Shown here: positions 7,516 through 16,750 of the stretch, in pieces | Layout of the letters: each line of letters starts with the position of its first letter | Numbering within the stretch: the first letter of the stretch is position 1 | Source: Verrucolacustris sp044348085 | GTDB taxonomy: Bacteria; Verrucomicrobiota; Verrucomicrobiia; Methylacidiphilales; Verrucolacustridaceae | NCBI GenBank assembly: GCA_044348085.1 | Contig: JBIKTM010000009.1 | Span: 9,868-73,867, forward strand | DNA length: 64,000 nucleotides | Reading direction: 5' to 3' | Program-made: the position numbers and the translations under genes | The notes under the pieces: model-generated | What the model saw: only the letters and a program-made list of their open reading frames with translations | What the model was told of the DNA's origin: nothing | Database searches by the model: none

Positions 7516-7745
7516 AACTTTCCACACCCACAAGAGCCGGGGCCACACCCGTGGGTTGAGGACGATGGAGAGGATGCCTTTGTTGAGCCAAGAATTCCAA
7601 GTCCGCCAGAAATGATTCTTCGAACGGGTTGGCCTGTTTTTGGATGGCGGGTGAGGGGCGAATCCTTCATCGAGTGTTGAATTTCAAACTGAACGGGAAG
7701 TTCACCGTCTTTGGAGGGGATTGTTTCGTACACGTAAGTAGCCAT
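7512..7745 (-). CDS. FmdB-like small protein with Cys-rich tail
   Basis: A 77-residue protein beginning 'MATYVYETIPSKDG', continuing with 'FEIQHSMKDSPLTRHP' and 'GQPVRRIISGGLGI'. This resembles the FmdB/putative regulatory family zinc ribbon. The two Cys pairs of the ribbon are absent: the usual 'CPxCG' position reads 'HPKTGQ'. Instead there is a Cys/Gly-rich C-terminus, 'HGCGPGSCGCGKF', with four Cys that might bind a metal. The ATG at 7745 is preferred over an upstream in-frame start because the family begins with this M-x-x-Y-x-Y pattern. Function is unknown. Confidence 0.7.
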   Translation of the reverse strand: MATYVYETIPSKDGELPVQFEIQHSMKDSPLTRHPKTGQPVRRIISGGLGILGSTKASSPSSSTHGCGPGSCGCGKF

Positions 7746-7800
7746 GGGGATAGAATAAGGTAAGACACGGGGAAGGACCGAGAAAAAAGGAGACATCGAA

Positions 7801-8367
7801 ATGCAGATCGTTTGCTCTGCGCAGGAAATAAGCCAAGGTTGGAGTATGCGTGCCGACGATTTTCAGTATGCGCTAGAGAACACGAAGGTGATTCTTCCTC
7901 CCCAAAAGAGGTTGGAGACCTTTGGTACGACGATTTTGAATTACCACTTAATCACAGAGGAAATGGATGCGGTGAATCGCATGCTGGTTCGAGAAGGGCG
8001 AATTCATGCGCAGAAGCCCGAGCTGGTGACTCCGGATAGTTTTGCGAAGTTGCTCCTCGATGGCTTTGGGGAGAAGGCGGAGAGATATGCGGATGCTGTC
8101 AGTGAGTTTGCGTCCCAGATTGCGATTTTGAAGTATGGGTTTTCCTTTCGAAAGGATGAGACACGGCGGTATGAGGTGTCAGGAGCCTTAGCTGAAGTTT
8201 CTGATAAGGTTCGGGCTGAAGTAGAGGCAAAAGGGGATCCTTTAGCCACGGTTCTGACAGGTGTGGATGACGGGTGGGAGGTCTGCTTGCTCAAATTCGC
8301 GCTCGATATGGTATTGGCTTCGGGTGGTGATCACGTTCGAGATTTGCGCCGACGCGGTTTGCTCTAG
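7801..8367 (+). CDS. Conserved hypothetical protein, 188 residues
   Basis: Not recognised as a named family. The ATG at 7801 is supported by AAGGAG at 7787-7792 with an eight-base spacer; an internal ATG at 7846 is the weaker alternative. The protein is soluble and mixed alpha/beta, with acidic and aromatic residues spread throughout. Notable stretches are 'MRADDFQYALENTKVILPPQ', 'ILKYGFSFRKDETRRYEV' and 'DDGWEVCLLKFALDMVLAS'. No signal peptide, membrane segment or metal-binding motif is visible. It may form a small transcription unit with the flippase-like gene starting 46 bp downstream. The clean frame, good ribosome binding site and ordinary codon use make it a credible gene. Confidence 0.75.
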   Translation: MQIVCSAQEISQGWSMRADDFQYALENTKVILPPQKRLETFGTTILNYHLITEEMDAVNRMLVREGRIHAQKPELVTPDSFAKLLLDGFGEKAERYADAVSEFASQIAILKYGFSFRKDETRRYEVSGALAEVSDKVRAEVEAKGDPLATVLTGVDDGWEVCLLKFALDMVLASGGDHVRDLRRRGLL

Positions 8368-8413
8368 TCGAAGTAAGACTCGGATTCGTTGGGCTGAGGG
8401 TTAGGGTGGAACA

Positions 8414-9379
8414 GTGAAATCGATTACTAAGGCGTGGCTGGGATGGGCGGGTAGGGTCGTATTGACCTTCGGGGCGGTATGGTTTTTGGCCACCAAGCTT
8501 AACTGGGGTGAATTTTGGGAGATTGTCCGTCAGGCAGATGCCCGTTGGTTGGGGTTAGCTGGGTTGACGTATGGGGGCGTGGTGGTGATCTCAATTGTAA
8601 GATGGCACTTACTTCTTGAGGTGGCAGGGGTGGCCGTTGGGTGGGGTCGAACTGCACAACTTTCGATGGCAGGACTTTTTTTTAACAGCGTTTTGCCCGG
8701 AATGATGGGGGGTGATGTCATGAGGGCGTACTGGGCGGCACAGGATGCTCCGCAAGCCCGGCCCGCGGCTGTTGTTTCGATTTTATTAGAGAGAGTTCTT
8801 GGTCTGACTGCGACTGTATTGGTAGGGGCGGCTTTGATTCTTCCGCACTGGTCGGATTTGACGGATCATCCGGTGACGCGGGCAGGGGCGTATGCTTTCT
8901 TGATCGTTACGGGGATTCTTTTTGTTTTGCTGCTCATTTTGGGTCATCCCTCGTCAGGGAAAATTCTCAGCGGACAGGCGCAGGTGGGATGGAGAAAGGT
9001 GGCAGGAGAAGGAGCGGAGGCTTGCCATATCTGTCTAACTCATCCGATTGGGGCTGGAGCTGGATTGGGGCTGAGCGTATTCGCACAGATTTTGTTGGTC
9101 TCCCTTTTCTACTGCGTTTCTCAGGCGATGGGACTGGATGTTGGTTTTTGGCAGTTGGCTTCGGTTCTTCCTATGGTGGCGATGATTACTGTGTTGCCGA
9201 TTACTTGGAATGGACTGGGTCTTCGGGAAGCTGCCTTTGTGACTTTTTTAGGAACGTTTGGAATTGCTACGGCACAATCGGTGGCTCTTTCCCTGACGGG
9301 ATTTGCGGTGATTCTTCTGTGGAATCTTTTAGGGGGCCTTGTTTATCTGGTAGCAGGAGTCGGACGTAAAGGAGTTTAG
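8414..9379 (+). CDS. Lysylphosphatidylglycerol synthase TM-domain/UPF0104 family membrane protein
   Basis: Integral membrane protein of 321 residues with about eight hydrophobic helices, matching the flippase-like N-terminal domain of MprF (UPF0104/AglD group). Recognisable elements are 'LNWGEFWEIVRQADARWL' at the start, 'FFNSVLPGMMGGDVMRAYWA' near residue 90, 'ISILLERVLGLTA'-like text near residue 130 and 'LPITWNGLGLREAAFVTFLG' near residue 280. Relatives are implicated in moving lipid-linked or aminoacylated lipids across the membrane. No aminoacyl-transferase domain is attached, so lipid aminoacylation is not expected from this protein. The start is GTG with AGGG seven bases upstream. Its 3' end overlaps uvrA by 4 bp, convergently. 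Confidence 0.85.
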   Translation: MKSITKAWLGWAGRVVLTFGAVWFLATKLNWGEFWEIVRQADARWLGLAGLTYGGVVVISIVRWHLLLEVAGVAVGWGRTAQLSMAGLFFNSVLPGMMGGDVMRAYWAAQDAPQARPAAVVSILLERVLGLTATVLVGAALILPHWSDLTDHPVTRAGAYAFLIVTGILFVLLLILGHPSSGKILSGQAQVGWRKVAGEGAEACHICLTHPIGAGAGLGLSVFAQILLVSLFYCVSQAMGLDVGFWQLASVLPMVAMITVLPITWNGLGLREAAFVTFLGTFGIATAQSVALSLTGFAVILLWNLLGGLVYLVAGVGRKGV

Positions 9380-12300
9380 CTTTTACCCTTTCGACCAAGG
9401 TGGGTTCGTAGGAAGGGGGCGGTACGTGAAGTTTTTGATGTGGCTACCTGTTCCGGGGTTCCCTGCGCCATAATGGTTCCTCCGGCCTCACCACTTTCAG
9501 GGCCGATATCGATTAGATAGTCGGCTTCTGCCAGTACATCGAGGTGATGCTCGATGACCACCACGCTGTGTCCTGATTCCACAAGCCGGTGCATGAGGTC
9601 GAGTAAGCGGCGAACATCCTCCAAGTGAAGGCCTACGGTAGGCTCCTCTAGAAGGAAAAGTTGATGTGCAGGGCGACGTGCTCTTCCTTTGGCGTGAGCG
9701 TGATCAGCTGCGATCTGGGCCGAGGCTAGTTCGGTCACAAGTTTAAGACGTTGGGCTTCGCCGCCCGAAAGGGTCGGGCTGGTTTGCCCCAACTGGAGAT
9801 ACCCAAGACCTGTTTCTGTCATAAGTCTGCAAGGGGTAGCGATCCGAGGGTGAGGAGCAAAGAACTCGGCCGCTTTTTCTGCGGAGAGTGCCAGAGCCTG
9901 CTGAATCGATATGTCTCGGTAGCGAATGGCAAGAATCTCGGGTTTCCAGCGCATGCCATTACACTCCTCGCAACGCACGTCCGCGGGGGGAAGGAAACTC
10001 ATCTGCACCCGAATGGTGCCCGCGCCATCGCACGCAGGGCATCGGCCTGGACCTGCATTGTGAGAGAAGTGGGAGGCGGTAAAGCCGGACTGTTTCGATA
10101 TCGGCAGAGCCGCAAAGAGGGTTCGAAGATCGTCCATTAGCCCCAAGTAGGTTGCCACGGTGGAGCGGGGTGTTTTTCCAATGGGGGACTGGTCGACCTC
10201 AACCACGCGGTCAATCAAATCGGCTCCACGGACTGATTCCCACCGGGAATCCTTTCGGCTTCGTTCAGGAGATGTAGCGGGAATTAGAATTTCCCGAACT
10301 AGGGTGCTTTTTCCTGATCCACTAACACCTGAGAGTGCTGTGAGGCGATGCAGGGGGATCGAGACATCCATTCCGGTGATATTTCGTGCCTTGGCGCCTT
10401 TAATCTTAATCCACGAAGTCGAGGAATCGATCGGGCGTCGGTGTCCGCGGGCGGGATGTTGAATTGGTTCGCCCAGAAGACGGGCGGTGGCCGAGCGACC
10501 TTTGGAGTCGATCTCTTTCCAAGTTCCTTGGGCTACAATTTCTCCGCCATGAATTCCTGCCCCAGGGCCAAGATCGATGATGTGGTCGGCGGCTCGCATG
10601 GTGTCCTCATCGTGCTCGACGACGACGAGGGAGTTTCCACGGTCCCGCAAATCGCGAAGAATGCCTAAAAGCTTTTGATTGTCCCGAGGGTGAAGACCGA
10701 TTGTGGGCTCATCGAGCACATACAAGACACCCTGGAGATTAGAGCCGAGTTGGGCGGCAAGTCGGATTCGTTGAGATTCGCCACCGGATAGGGTCGGAGC
10801 GGATCGGTCGAGATTCAGGTAATCGAGTCCAACCTTACGCAGGAAGGCGAGACGTTGAAGAATCTCTGGCTGGATATCTCGGACGATAGCAGCTTCCCGA
10901 CCTGAGAACTTTACCTTTGAGAAAAAGGTCTCGAAGTTGCGAACGGATAGGGAGTTGATTTCTGGTATCGTTTTTCCTGCAAAGCGAACCGAGCGTGCGA
11001 TGGGATTCAGGCGAGCCCCTTGGCAGGATGGGCAGGGAAGAAGCTCACCATCAGGAATCTCTTCACGCGCAAGTTCTAACTGCTGTTCTCGTTCGGCTTC
11101 ATCCTCGGAATCGGGTTCGGGAGGTTTTGCGAGCAAGGTTCCGTATCCTTGGCAGTCGGAACACCATCCGTGAGGGCTATTAAAAGAGAATAGGCGGGGA
11201 TCGAGTTCGTCAAAGGAACGACCGGTTGCAGGGCAGAAAAGGTGGTGGCTGTGGATCGTTGATTTCCCTTGGCGATCAATGGCGTACAGGGTGCCCTTGC
11301 CTAGGGACAAAGCCTGGGATACGAGGATGGGAAGATCCTTTTGTTTGGGTGCGAGTTGGGCAACAAGAACCTCGATATGATGTTCTTTGTAGCGGTCGAG
11401 AGGTTGAAACTTATCTGGCTCAACCCACTTTCCATCCACCCGGAGAAGTTTGTAACCTTTTTTCACGGCCCAGCGTGCGATCTCTGTGTGAAAGCCTTTT
11501 CGCCCCCGGATGAGAGGTGCGAGGAGATCAAGTCTCTTGGATTTCTTTAACTGTTTTTGGATGCGAAGGATGATGTCAGAGGTGTTTTGGCGAATGGCGG
11601 CCTCGCCTGTGTCGGGATCGTGCTGAACTCCAAGTTTTGCGTAGAGAAGGCGAAGAAACTGATAAAGCTCCGTAACCGTAGCGACAGTGGATTTACGACC
11701 TCCGCGGGTGGTGCGCTGTTCAATTGCGACGGAGGGGGGCAAACCTAGGATCGAATCGACATCAGGTTTTTCCAGCTGTTCGACAAACTGTCGTGCATAA
11801 GTATTGAGGCAATCGAGGTAGCGGCGTTGGCCTTCGCTAAACAGCAGGTCAAAGGCAAGGGTGCTTTTACCCGATCCGGATAGACCTGTGACAACGACCA
11901 TTTTGTGGCGAGGAATACTCAGGTCGAAATTCTTTAAATTATGGTGACGAGCACCTCGGACGACCATTTCCTCCGAGGAAATCTTTTTTGAGGAGAGCGG
12001 GGCGACTTCATGAAGGCGGAGGGATGGGGTTTGTTTCTTGGAGAGAAGAGGCGCAAGGAAAGTTGCGGTATGGCTTTTCGGGGTTTGGGCGACCTCCTCA
12101 GGAATTCCTGATGCGATGAGTTTGCCACCTGCAGATCCTGCTTCAGGACCGAGATCGAGAACCCAGTCGGCATTCTTCAGGACATCCATGTGGTGTTCAA
12201 TGACGAGGAGAGAGGCGCCTTGATCCACAAGGCGGTGCAAGAGGCGGATGAGGAGGGCGACATCGTCCAGGTGTAGTCCAGTTGTAGGTTCATCTAAGAT

Positions 12301-14961
12301 GAGAAGAGGTGATGTGTTGGGCGGGGTGGAAGTGCTTTTCTTTTTCCCTTTGCGTGGAGTCTCTTCGGCTTGATTTTGAGGTGCGAGGTGGGCAACCAGT
12401 TTAAGTCTCTGGGCTTCTCCTCCTGAAAGTTGGCTCAAGGGTTGGCCACAGCGTAGGTATCCGAGCCCGACTTCGATGAGAAGAGAGAGGGCTTGGCAGA
12501 TTCTTAGGTGACACTCACGTGCCCTAGGGGTGAGGGATTCGTCTGGGGCAAAGTGGAGGAGAGCATCGGCGGCACTCATTTCGAGAAGTTGGCTGATCGA
12601 CTTTCCTCGGTAGGGAGCGGCGAGAACGTGGGGTTGGAAGCGGTGACCCTCACAGGTTGGACACGTGACGAAGACATCCGAGAGAAACTGCATGGAGACT
12701 TTCTCGTACCCCATACCTCCGCAGCGTTCGCATCGACCCCCGCCTGCATTGAAGGAGAAGGCGGATGCGGCAAGTCCTGCGCTTTGAGCTTCTTCGGTTG
12801 AGGCGTAAAGTTCGCGGACGAGATCGTAAATATCGAGATAGAGTAAGGGGGTTGAGCGAGGGGTTTGGGATAGGGGGGATTGGTCCACAAGGAGGACATC
12901 GGAGATGGATTCGTGTCCGGTGATGGATTTGACGGAAGGTAGATTTTCAACAGCCCGCCCCATTTGATGGAGGAGGGTTTTGTAAATGACCTCGTGCACG
13001 AGAGTACTTTTGCCTGAACCGCTGACTCCAGAAACGGCGACAAGACGGCGCAGAGGAAAAGAGGCGGTTAGATTTTTCAGATTATGACAATCGGCTCCTT
13101 GGACACGGAGCCATGGGTGACCTTTAGGTGGGCAGGGACGACGAGTGGAAGGGAGGGGAATGGTGCGACGGCCTGAGAGGTAGGCGCCTGTGGGTGAGTT
13201 TTTCACTTTGAGGAGACCTGCAGGTGGTCCTGCATAGAGGAGTTGACCCCCTTCACCTCCTGAGCCTGGCCCGAGTTCTAAGATGTTTTCGGCAGATCGA
13301 ATGACCGTTTCATCGTGTTCGACAACCAGAACGGTGTTTCCTGCGGCACGAAGCTCCCGCAGAAGATCGAGGAGGCGTCCGGTATCTCGCGGGTGAAGGC
13401 CAATACTGGGTTCGTCCAAAACGAACAGGGTACCTGTAAGGCCTGTGCCCAAGCAGCCGGTTAGGTTGACGCGCTGGAGTTCTCCCCCTGAGAGAGTGCG
13501 TGTGGGGCGATCCAGGGTGAGGTAGCCCAGTCCGACGCTTAAGAGAAAGCGAAGTCGGTGACGGATGTTTTCGAGCGGGGTTTGTGCTGAGACATCGTTG
13601 GTTTTGATTTTCTGAAGAAGAGTGGATAGCTCGGTTAAGGACAGGGAGTTGAGTTCAGGAAGTGTTTTCCCAGAGAGATGCCAGTACGTGGTTTCAGGGC
13701 GGTAGCGCTGGCCGCTACAAGTTGGGCAGGGGCGATAGGCCCGGTAGCGTGCGAGGAGGATACGGACATGCATTTTGTAGGTTTTTGTTTCCAGCCAGCG
13801 GAAAAAACCGCGAACGCCGTACCAGTCGCCTGAATCCCACAATTCAGAAAGTTCACGACTGGAGCCATCTTGGCCTTCGAGGACAAATTTCTGGTGAGCG
13901 GGCGAGAGTTCGCAAAAGGGAACCTCCAAGGGGATGCGATGTTTGCGGCAGGCTTTTTCGAGATCCTGCTGGCACTCTTCGAAGCTGGCCGTTTGCCAAG
14001 GTTTTACGACGCCCCCGGCGATAGTGAGGGTGCGGTCTGGGAGAGCCAGAGATTCATCAATTTCGATGATTCGACCAAATCCGCGGCAAGCTGGGCAAGC
14101 GCCGAGGGGATGGTTGAACGAAAAGAGGGCGGGCGTGGGCTGATGGAAATCACGTTGATCGCGTGGGCAGTAGTAGCGATCCGAGTAGAGATGAGTGTGG
14201 GAGGGGTTTTGAACTAGGGATATCGCCGCAACACCCCGTCCGTATTTGAGGCAGGAGGTAATCGCTTCGATGAGTCGGGATTGAGATGAGCGAGAAAGGG
14301 TGAGGCGATCTTGAATGACATGAACCTGTAGATTTTGTTCTGGAGGAGTTTGTTTTAAGGCTTGGGCGAGGGCTTCGAGGCCCGTGGGTTCGTCGAGGCG
14401 GTGGGGTTTGCCATCCAGGAGGGCTCGGCGAAATCCTTGGCGGGCGAGGAAGGCAGCGGCTTCGTCTGCAGGCGTTTTTTGTGGAAAAGGAATACGAAAG
14501 AGAAACCAAGCCTCTTGATTGGGGTGGATTTTGAGGAGTTCGCTCAGGATGGAGTGTGGGGTCCAAGGCTTGATGGGTTCCGAGCAGTCGGGGCAGGTGA
14601 GCTGAGCTAGTCGTGGAAAGATGAGTTTAAGATGGTCTGCAATTTCTGTGACAGTACCGACGGTGCTGCGGGAAGAGCGAACCTGGTTGCTTTGGCCAAG
14701 GGCGATGGCGGGTGGAATGCCTTCGATTCGATCGACGCGGGGTCGATCCATTCGCTCGAGGAACTGTCGGGTGTAGGGGCTGAAGGTTTCCGCGTATCGG
14801 CGTTGGCCTTCGGCGTAGAGGGTGTCGAAGGCGAGGGAGGACTTTCCTGATCCGGACGGGCCCGTGAGGACATGAAACATGCCCAGAGGCAGGTCGAAGG
14901 TTAAGTTTTTGAGATTATTCTGTGTAGCGCCTTCGACTCGAATGAAACCGGATGCATGCAT
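9376..14961 (-). CDS. uvrA: Tandem (double-length) excinuclease ABC subunit UvrA
   Basis: Damage-sensing ATPase of nucleotide excision repair. At 1861 residues it is two full UvrA units fused in frame; ordinary UvrA is about 940. Four Walker A loops are visible: 'GPSGSGKSS' near residue 34, 'GVSGSGKST' near 644, 'GLSGSGKST' near 1029 and 'GVSGSGKST' near 1545. Four ABC signatures occur (LSGGELQR, LSGGEAQR, LSGGESQR, LSGGEAQR near 490, 844, 1395 and 1732). The C-terminal zinc fingers of both halves are complete (C-x2-C..C-x2-C). In the first finger of each half, only one Cys of the leading pair remains ('CPRD' near 263, 'CPAT' near 1242). Double UvrA is known from Chlamydia. uvrB is about 5 kb away, at 20289. 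Confidence 0.96.
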   Translation of the reverse strand: MHASGFIRVEGATQNNLKNLTFDLPLGMFHVLTGPSGSGKSSLAFDTLYAEGQRRYAETFSPYTRQFLERMDRPRVDRIEGIPPAIALGQSNQVRSSRSTVGTVTEIADHLKLIFPRLAQLTCPDCSEPIKPWTPHSILSELLKIHPNQEAWFLFRIPFPQKTPADEAAAFLARQGFRRALLDGKPHRLDEPTGLEALAQALKQTPPEQNLQVHVIQDRLTLSRSSQSRLIEAITSCLKYGRGVAAISLVQNPSHTHLYSDRYYCPRDQRDFHQPTPALFSFNHPLGACPACRGFGRIIEIDESLALPDRTLTIAGGVVKPWQTASFEECQQDLEKACRKHRIPLEVPFCELSPAHQKFVLEGQDGSSRELSELWDSGDWYGVRGFFRWLETKTYKMHVRILLARYRAYRPCPTCSGQRYRPETTYWHLSGKTLPELNSLSLTELSTLLQKIKTNDVSAQTPLENIRHRLRFLLSVGLGYLTLDRPTRTLSGGELQRVNLTGCLGTGLTGTLFVLDEPSIGLHPRDTGRLLDLLRELRAAGNTVLVVEHDETVIRSAENILELGPGSGGEGGQLLYAGPPAGLLKVKNSPTGAYLSGRRTIPLPSTRRPCPPKGHPWLRVQGADCHNLKNLTASFPLRRLVAVSGVSGSGKSTLVHEVIYKTLLHQMGRAVENLPSVKSITGHESISDVLLVDQSPLSQTPRSTPLLYLDIYDLVRELYASTEEAQSAGLAASAFSFNAGGGRCERCGGMGYEKVSMQFLSDVFVTCPTCEGHRFQPHVLAAPYRGKSISQLLEMSAADALLHFAPDESLTPRARECHLRICQALSLLIEVGLGYLRCGQPLSQLSGGEAQRLKLVAHLAPQNQAEETPRKGKKKSTSTPPNTSPLLILDEPTTGLHLDDVALLIRLLHRLVDQGASLLVIEHHMDVLKNADWVLDLGPEAGSAGGKLIASGIPEEVAQTPKSHTATFLAPLLSKKQTPSLRLHEVAPLSSKKISSEEMVVRGARHHNLKNFDLSIPRHKMVVVTGLSGSGKSTLAFDLLFSEGQRRYLDCLNTYARQFVEQLEKPDVDSILGLPPSVAIEQRTTRGGRKSTVATVTELYQFLRLLYAKLGVQHDPDTGEAAIRQNTSDIILRIQKQLKKSKRLDLLAPLIRGRKGFHTEIARWAVKKGYKLLRVDGKWVEPDKFQPLDRYKEHHIEVLVAQLAPKQKDLPILVSQALSLGKGTLYAIDRQGKSTIHSHHLFCPATGRSFDELDPRLFSFNSPHGWCSDCQGYGTLLAKPPEPDSEDEAEREQQLELAREEIPDGELLPCPSCQGARLNPIARSVRFAGKTIPEINSLSVRNFETFFSKVKFSGREAAIVRDIQPEILQRLAFLRKVGLDYLNLDRSAPTLSGGESQRIRLAAQLGSNLQGVLYVLDEPTIGLHPRDNQKLLGILRDLRDRGNSLVVVEHDEDTMRAADHIIDLGPGAGIHGGEIVAQGTWKEIDSKGRSATARLLGEPIQHPARGHRRPIDSSTSWIKIKGAKARNITGMDVSIPLHRLTALSGVSGSGKSTLVREILIPATSPERSRKDSRWESVRGADLIDRVVEVDQSPIGKTPRSTVATYLGLMDDLRTLFAALPISKQSGFTASHFSHNAGPGRCPACDGAGTIRVQMSFLPPADVRCEECNGMRWKPEILAIRYRDISIQQALALSAEKAAEFFAPHPRIATPCRLMTETGLGYLQLGQTSPTLSGGEAQRLKLVTELASAQIAADHAHAKGRARRPAHQLFLLEEPTVGLHLEDVRRLLDLMHRLVESGHSVVVIEHHLDVLAEADYLIDIGPESGEAGGTIMAQGTPEQVATSKTSRTAPFLRTHLGRKGKS

Positions 14962-15041
14962 GGGGTGCGTAGACTAGCCCTATCTGGCGCGATAACAAAT
15001 GAGAGAGTTGGTATTCGTTAAAGAAAGTTTATAACGGATCC

Positions 15042-15596
15042 GTGCAACATCGGCTCAAAAAGCTGCTTCACCGGATGAGGCTGAGTCCGGAGCATATTCA
15101 GGCAGGGAGGGTGGGGAAGTGGTTGGGAAAGCACGGGGTGAATCCAGACCTGTGGAGTTTTCGTAGGGGTCCAGTGGCGAGGGCGATGGTGGCCGGTTTG
15201 TTACCGGCTACGAGCCCCTTGCTGGGGTTGCATCATGTTTTAGCGGTCGTGTTAGCAGTGCTTTTAAGGGCGAACGTGCCCACGGCGGTGGTGCTGCAAG
15301 CTGCAAACAACCCTTTGACGATTCCTATCTACTACACAATGGCGTATCAAGTAGGGGAGGTTTTGTTGGGTAGACCTGCAAAATATGAGACTCAAATTGC
15401 GGAAAAGATTAAGAAACTAGATGAGACGGAGGGGATTCAAGCGAAGTTGAGGATGTTGGCGGGGGAGTTGGCTATGGTGGCGGTTCCGTTGATGGTGGGG
15501 TGTACCGTTATTGGGGTGGTTGTTTCAGTTGCTGGGTATGGGCTGATCTATGCGATATGGCCAGATGAACCCGGGGAAAAGAGGGAGGGAGGGTAG
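15042..15596 (+). CDS. DUF2062 membrane protein
   Basis: A 184-residue protein with the DUF2062 pattern: a basic N-terminus, 'ARAMVAGLLPATSPLLGL', a hydrophobic helix 'VLAVVLAVLLRANVPTAVV', then the diagnostic 'NNPLTIPIYYTMAYQVGEVL'. A second long hydrophobic segment lies near residues 150-172. The family consists of small inner-membrane proteins, sometimes fused to or beside glycosyltransferases; no molecular function is established. The start is GTG with only a weak GGA upstream, so the exact N-terminus is uncertain. The charged amphipathic stretch 'KIKKLDETEGIQAKLRM' separates the two membrane regions. Confidence 0.8.
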   Translation: MQHRLKKLLHRMRLSPEHIQAGRVGKWLGKHGVNPDLWSFRRGPVARAMVAGLLPATSPLLGLHHVLAVVLAVLLRANVPTAVVLQAANNPLTIPIYYTMAYQVGEVLLGRPAKYETQIAEKIKKLDETEGIQAKLRMLAGELAMVAVPLMVGCTVIGVVVSVAGYGLIYAIWPDEPGEKREGG

Positions 15597-15624
15597 GTCT
15601 TCCGAAATAGAATAAAAAAGCCAG

Positions 15625-16671
15625 TTAAACGGATCGCTCGCGTGAGGAGCTGCGAAGGTGAATGGTTTTATGTTCGAGATCGTGAACTGCGCGGATGTAG
15701 CGGACGGTACGGCTGCGGGCGCGCATGAGGATTGAATGGGTGATGGCTTTGTGACCGATGAGTTTGACCCCGGGTAAAAGAGGGCTTTCGATAATTCCTG
15801 TCGCGCAAAAAATCGCACTTTTTCCTGTTACGATATCGGCAGAGCGAAATATGGTTTGAATCTCTTTTTCAGAAACGCCATGGACTTCTCGGGCTTTCGC
15901 CTCGGGATTGGGAAACCACATGCGGAGCTGGATTTCTCCTCCCAACGAGTGAAGAGCCGTGGCGGTGAGAACTCCTTCTGGAGATCCGCCAATTCCAACA
16001 TAGAGGTCGATACCTGAATCCGGAAGGGAGGGTGCGACAGCAGCTGTGATGTCTCCATCCGCAATCGTTCGGAGGGAAGCCCCTGCACGTCGGATAGACT
16101 CAATGAAGGCTTGGTTGCGGGGGCGATCGAGGACGAGGACAACGAGTTCGCCTACTCTTTTGTGAAGAATCTTTGCCAGCCTCTGGAGTGTTTCCTCGAG
16201 CGGGGCATCCAGAAAGTTGGCATGGGGGTCTTGTTTGGAAAGAGCCTGTGCGACTGTGGGTCCATAGGCGATTTTGTGTGAATAGTAGCTGGGGATATTT
16301 CGCATAGCTGGTTGTTTGCTATCGGAGGGGACCTCCGTAGCGGCCATGACTGAGATTGCGTTAGGGGATCCTTTGGAAAGATTGGTGGTACCGTCCACGG
16401 GATCGAGGGCAATATTAAAGCGGGGTGCCGTGGGTCCCCATTTTCCTAGTCGATCCCCTAGAAAAATTCCGGGGGCTTTATCTTTGATTCCTTCCCCGAT
16501 GACTACCTCGCCGCGAATATCCACGAGGTCAAAGACACCTTGAATCGCATCACAAGCGGCCGCATCAGCAGCGTTTTTATCTCCTTGTCCGATAAACCGC
16601 ATTGCGTTGAGGGCCGCATTTTCTGTGGCTCGAACAAATTCGAATTCAATCGTGCGTTCAGGATCGAGCAT
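15625..16671 (-). CDS. glpX: Class II fructose-1,6-bisphosphatase GlpX
   Basis: Metal-dependent hydrolysis of fructose 1,6-bisphosphate to fructose 6-phosphate, the committed gluconeogenic step. It has 348 residues, within the family range. Hallmarks are 'FEFVRATENAALNAMRFIG' at the N-terminus, 'GDKNAADAAACDAI', the metal-binding 'VVIGEGIKD' and 'ALDPVDGTTNLSKG', and 'YVGIGGSPEGVLTATAL' near residue 220. With the aldolase at the left edge and PPDK at 23.7 kb it completes much of the lower gluconeogenic route within this window. It is transcribed toward the DUF2062 gene, with only 28 bp between the convergent stops. Confidence 0.95.
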   Translation of the reverse strand: MLDPERTIEFEFVRATENAALNAMRFIGQGDKNAADAAACDAIQGVFDLVDIRGEVVIGEGIKDKAPGIFLGDRLGKWGPTAPRFNIALDPVDGTTNLSKGSPNAISVMAATEVPSDSKQPAMRNIPSYYSHKIAYGPTVAQALSKQDPHANFLDAPLEETLQRLAKILHKRVGELVVLVLDRPRNQAFIESIRRAGASLRTIADGDITAAVAPSLPDSGIDLYVGIGGSPEGVLTATALHSLGGEIQLRMWFPNPEAKAREVHGVSEKEIQTIFRSADIVTGKSAIFCATGIIESPLLPGVKLIGHKAITHSILMRARSRTVRYIRAVHDLEHKTIHLRSSSRERSV

Positions 16672-16750
16672 AAGAGTCTGATTGTAAGGGATTAAGTTGA
16701 ATATCCAAGGTCAGTTTTTTGATCCATGAGGCGGTAGCTTGACTAGGAGG

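Noticed and set aside
13662..14024. Plus-strand open frames opposite uvrA
   Set aside because: They lie across conserved UvrA domains on the other strand and have no recognisable content.
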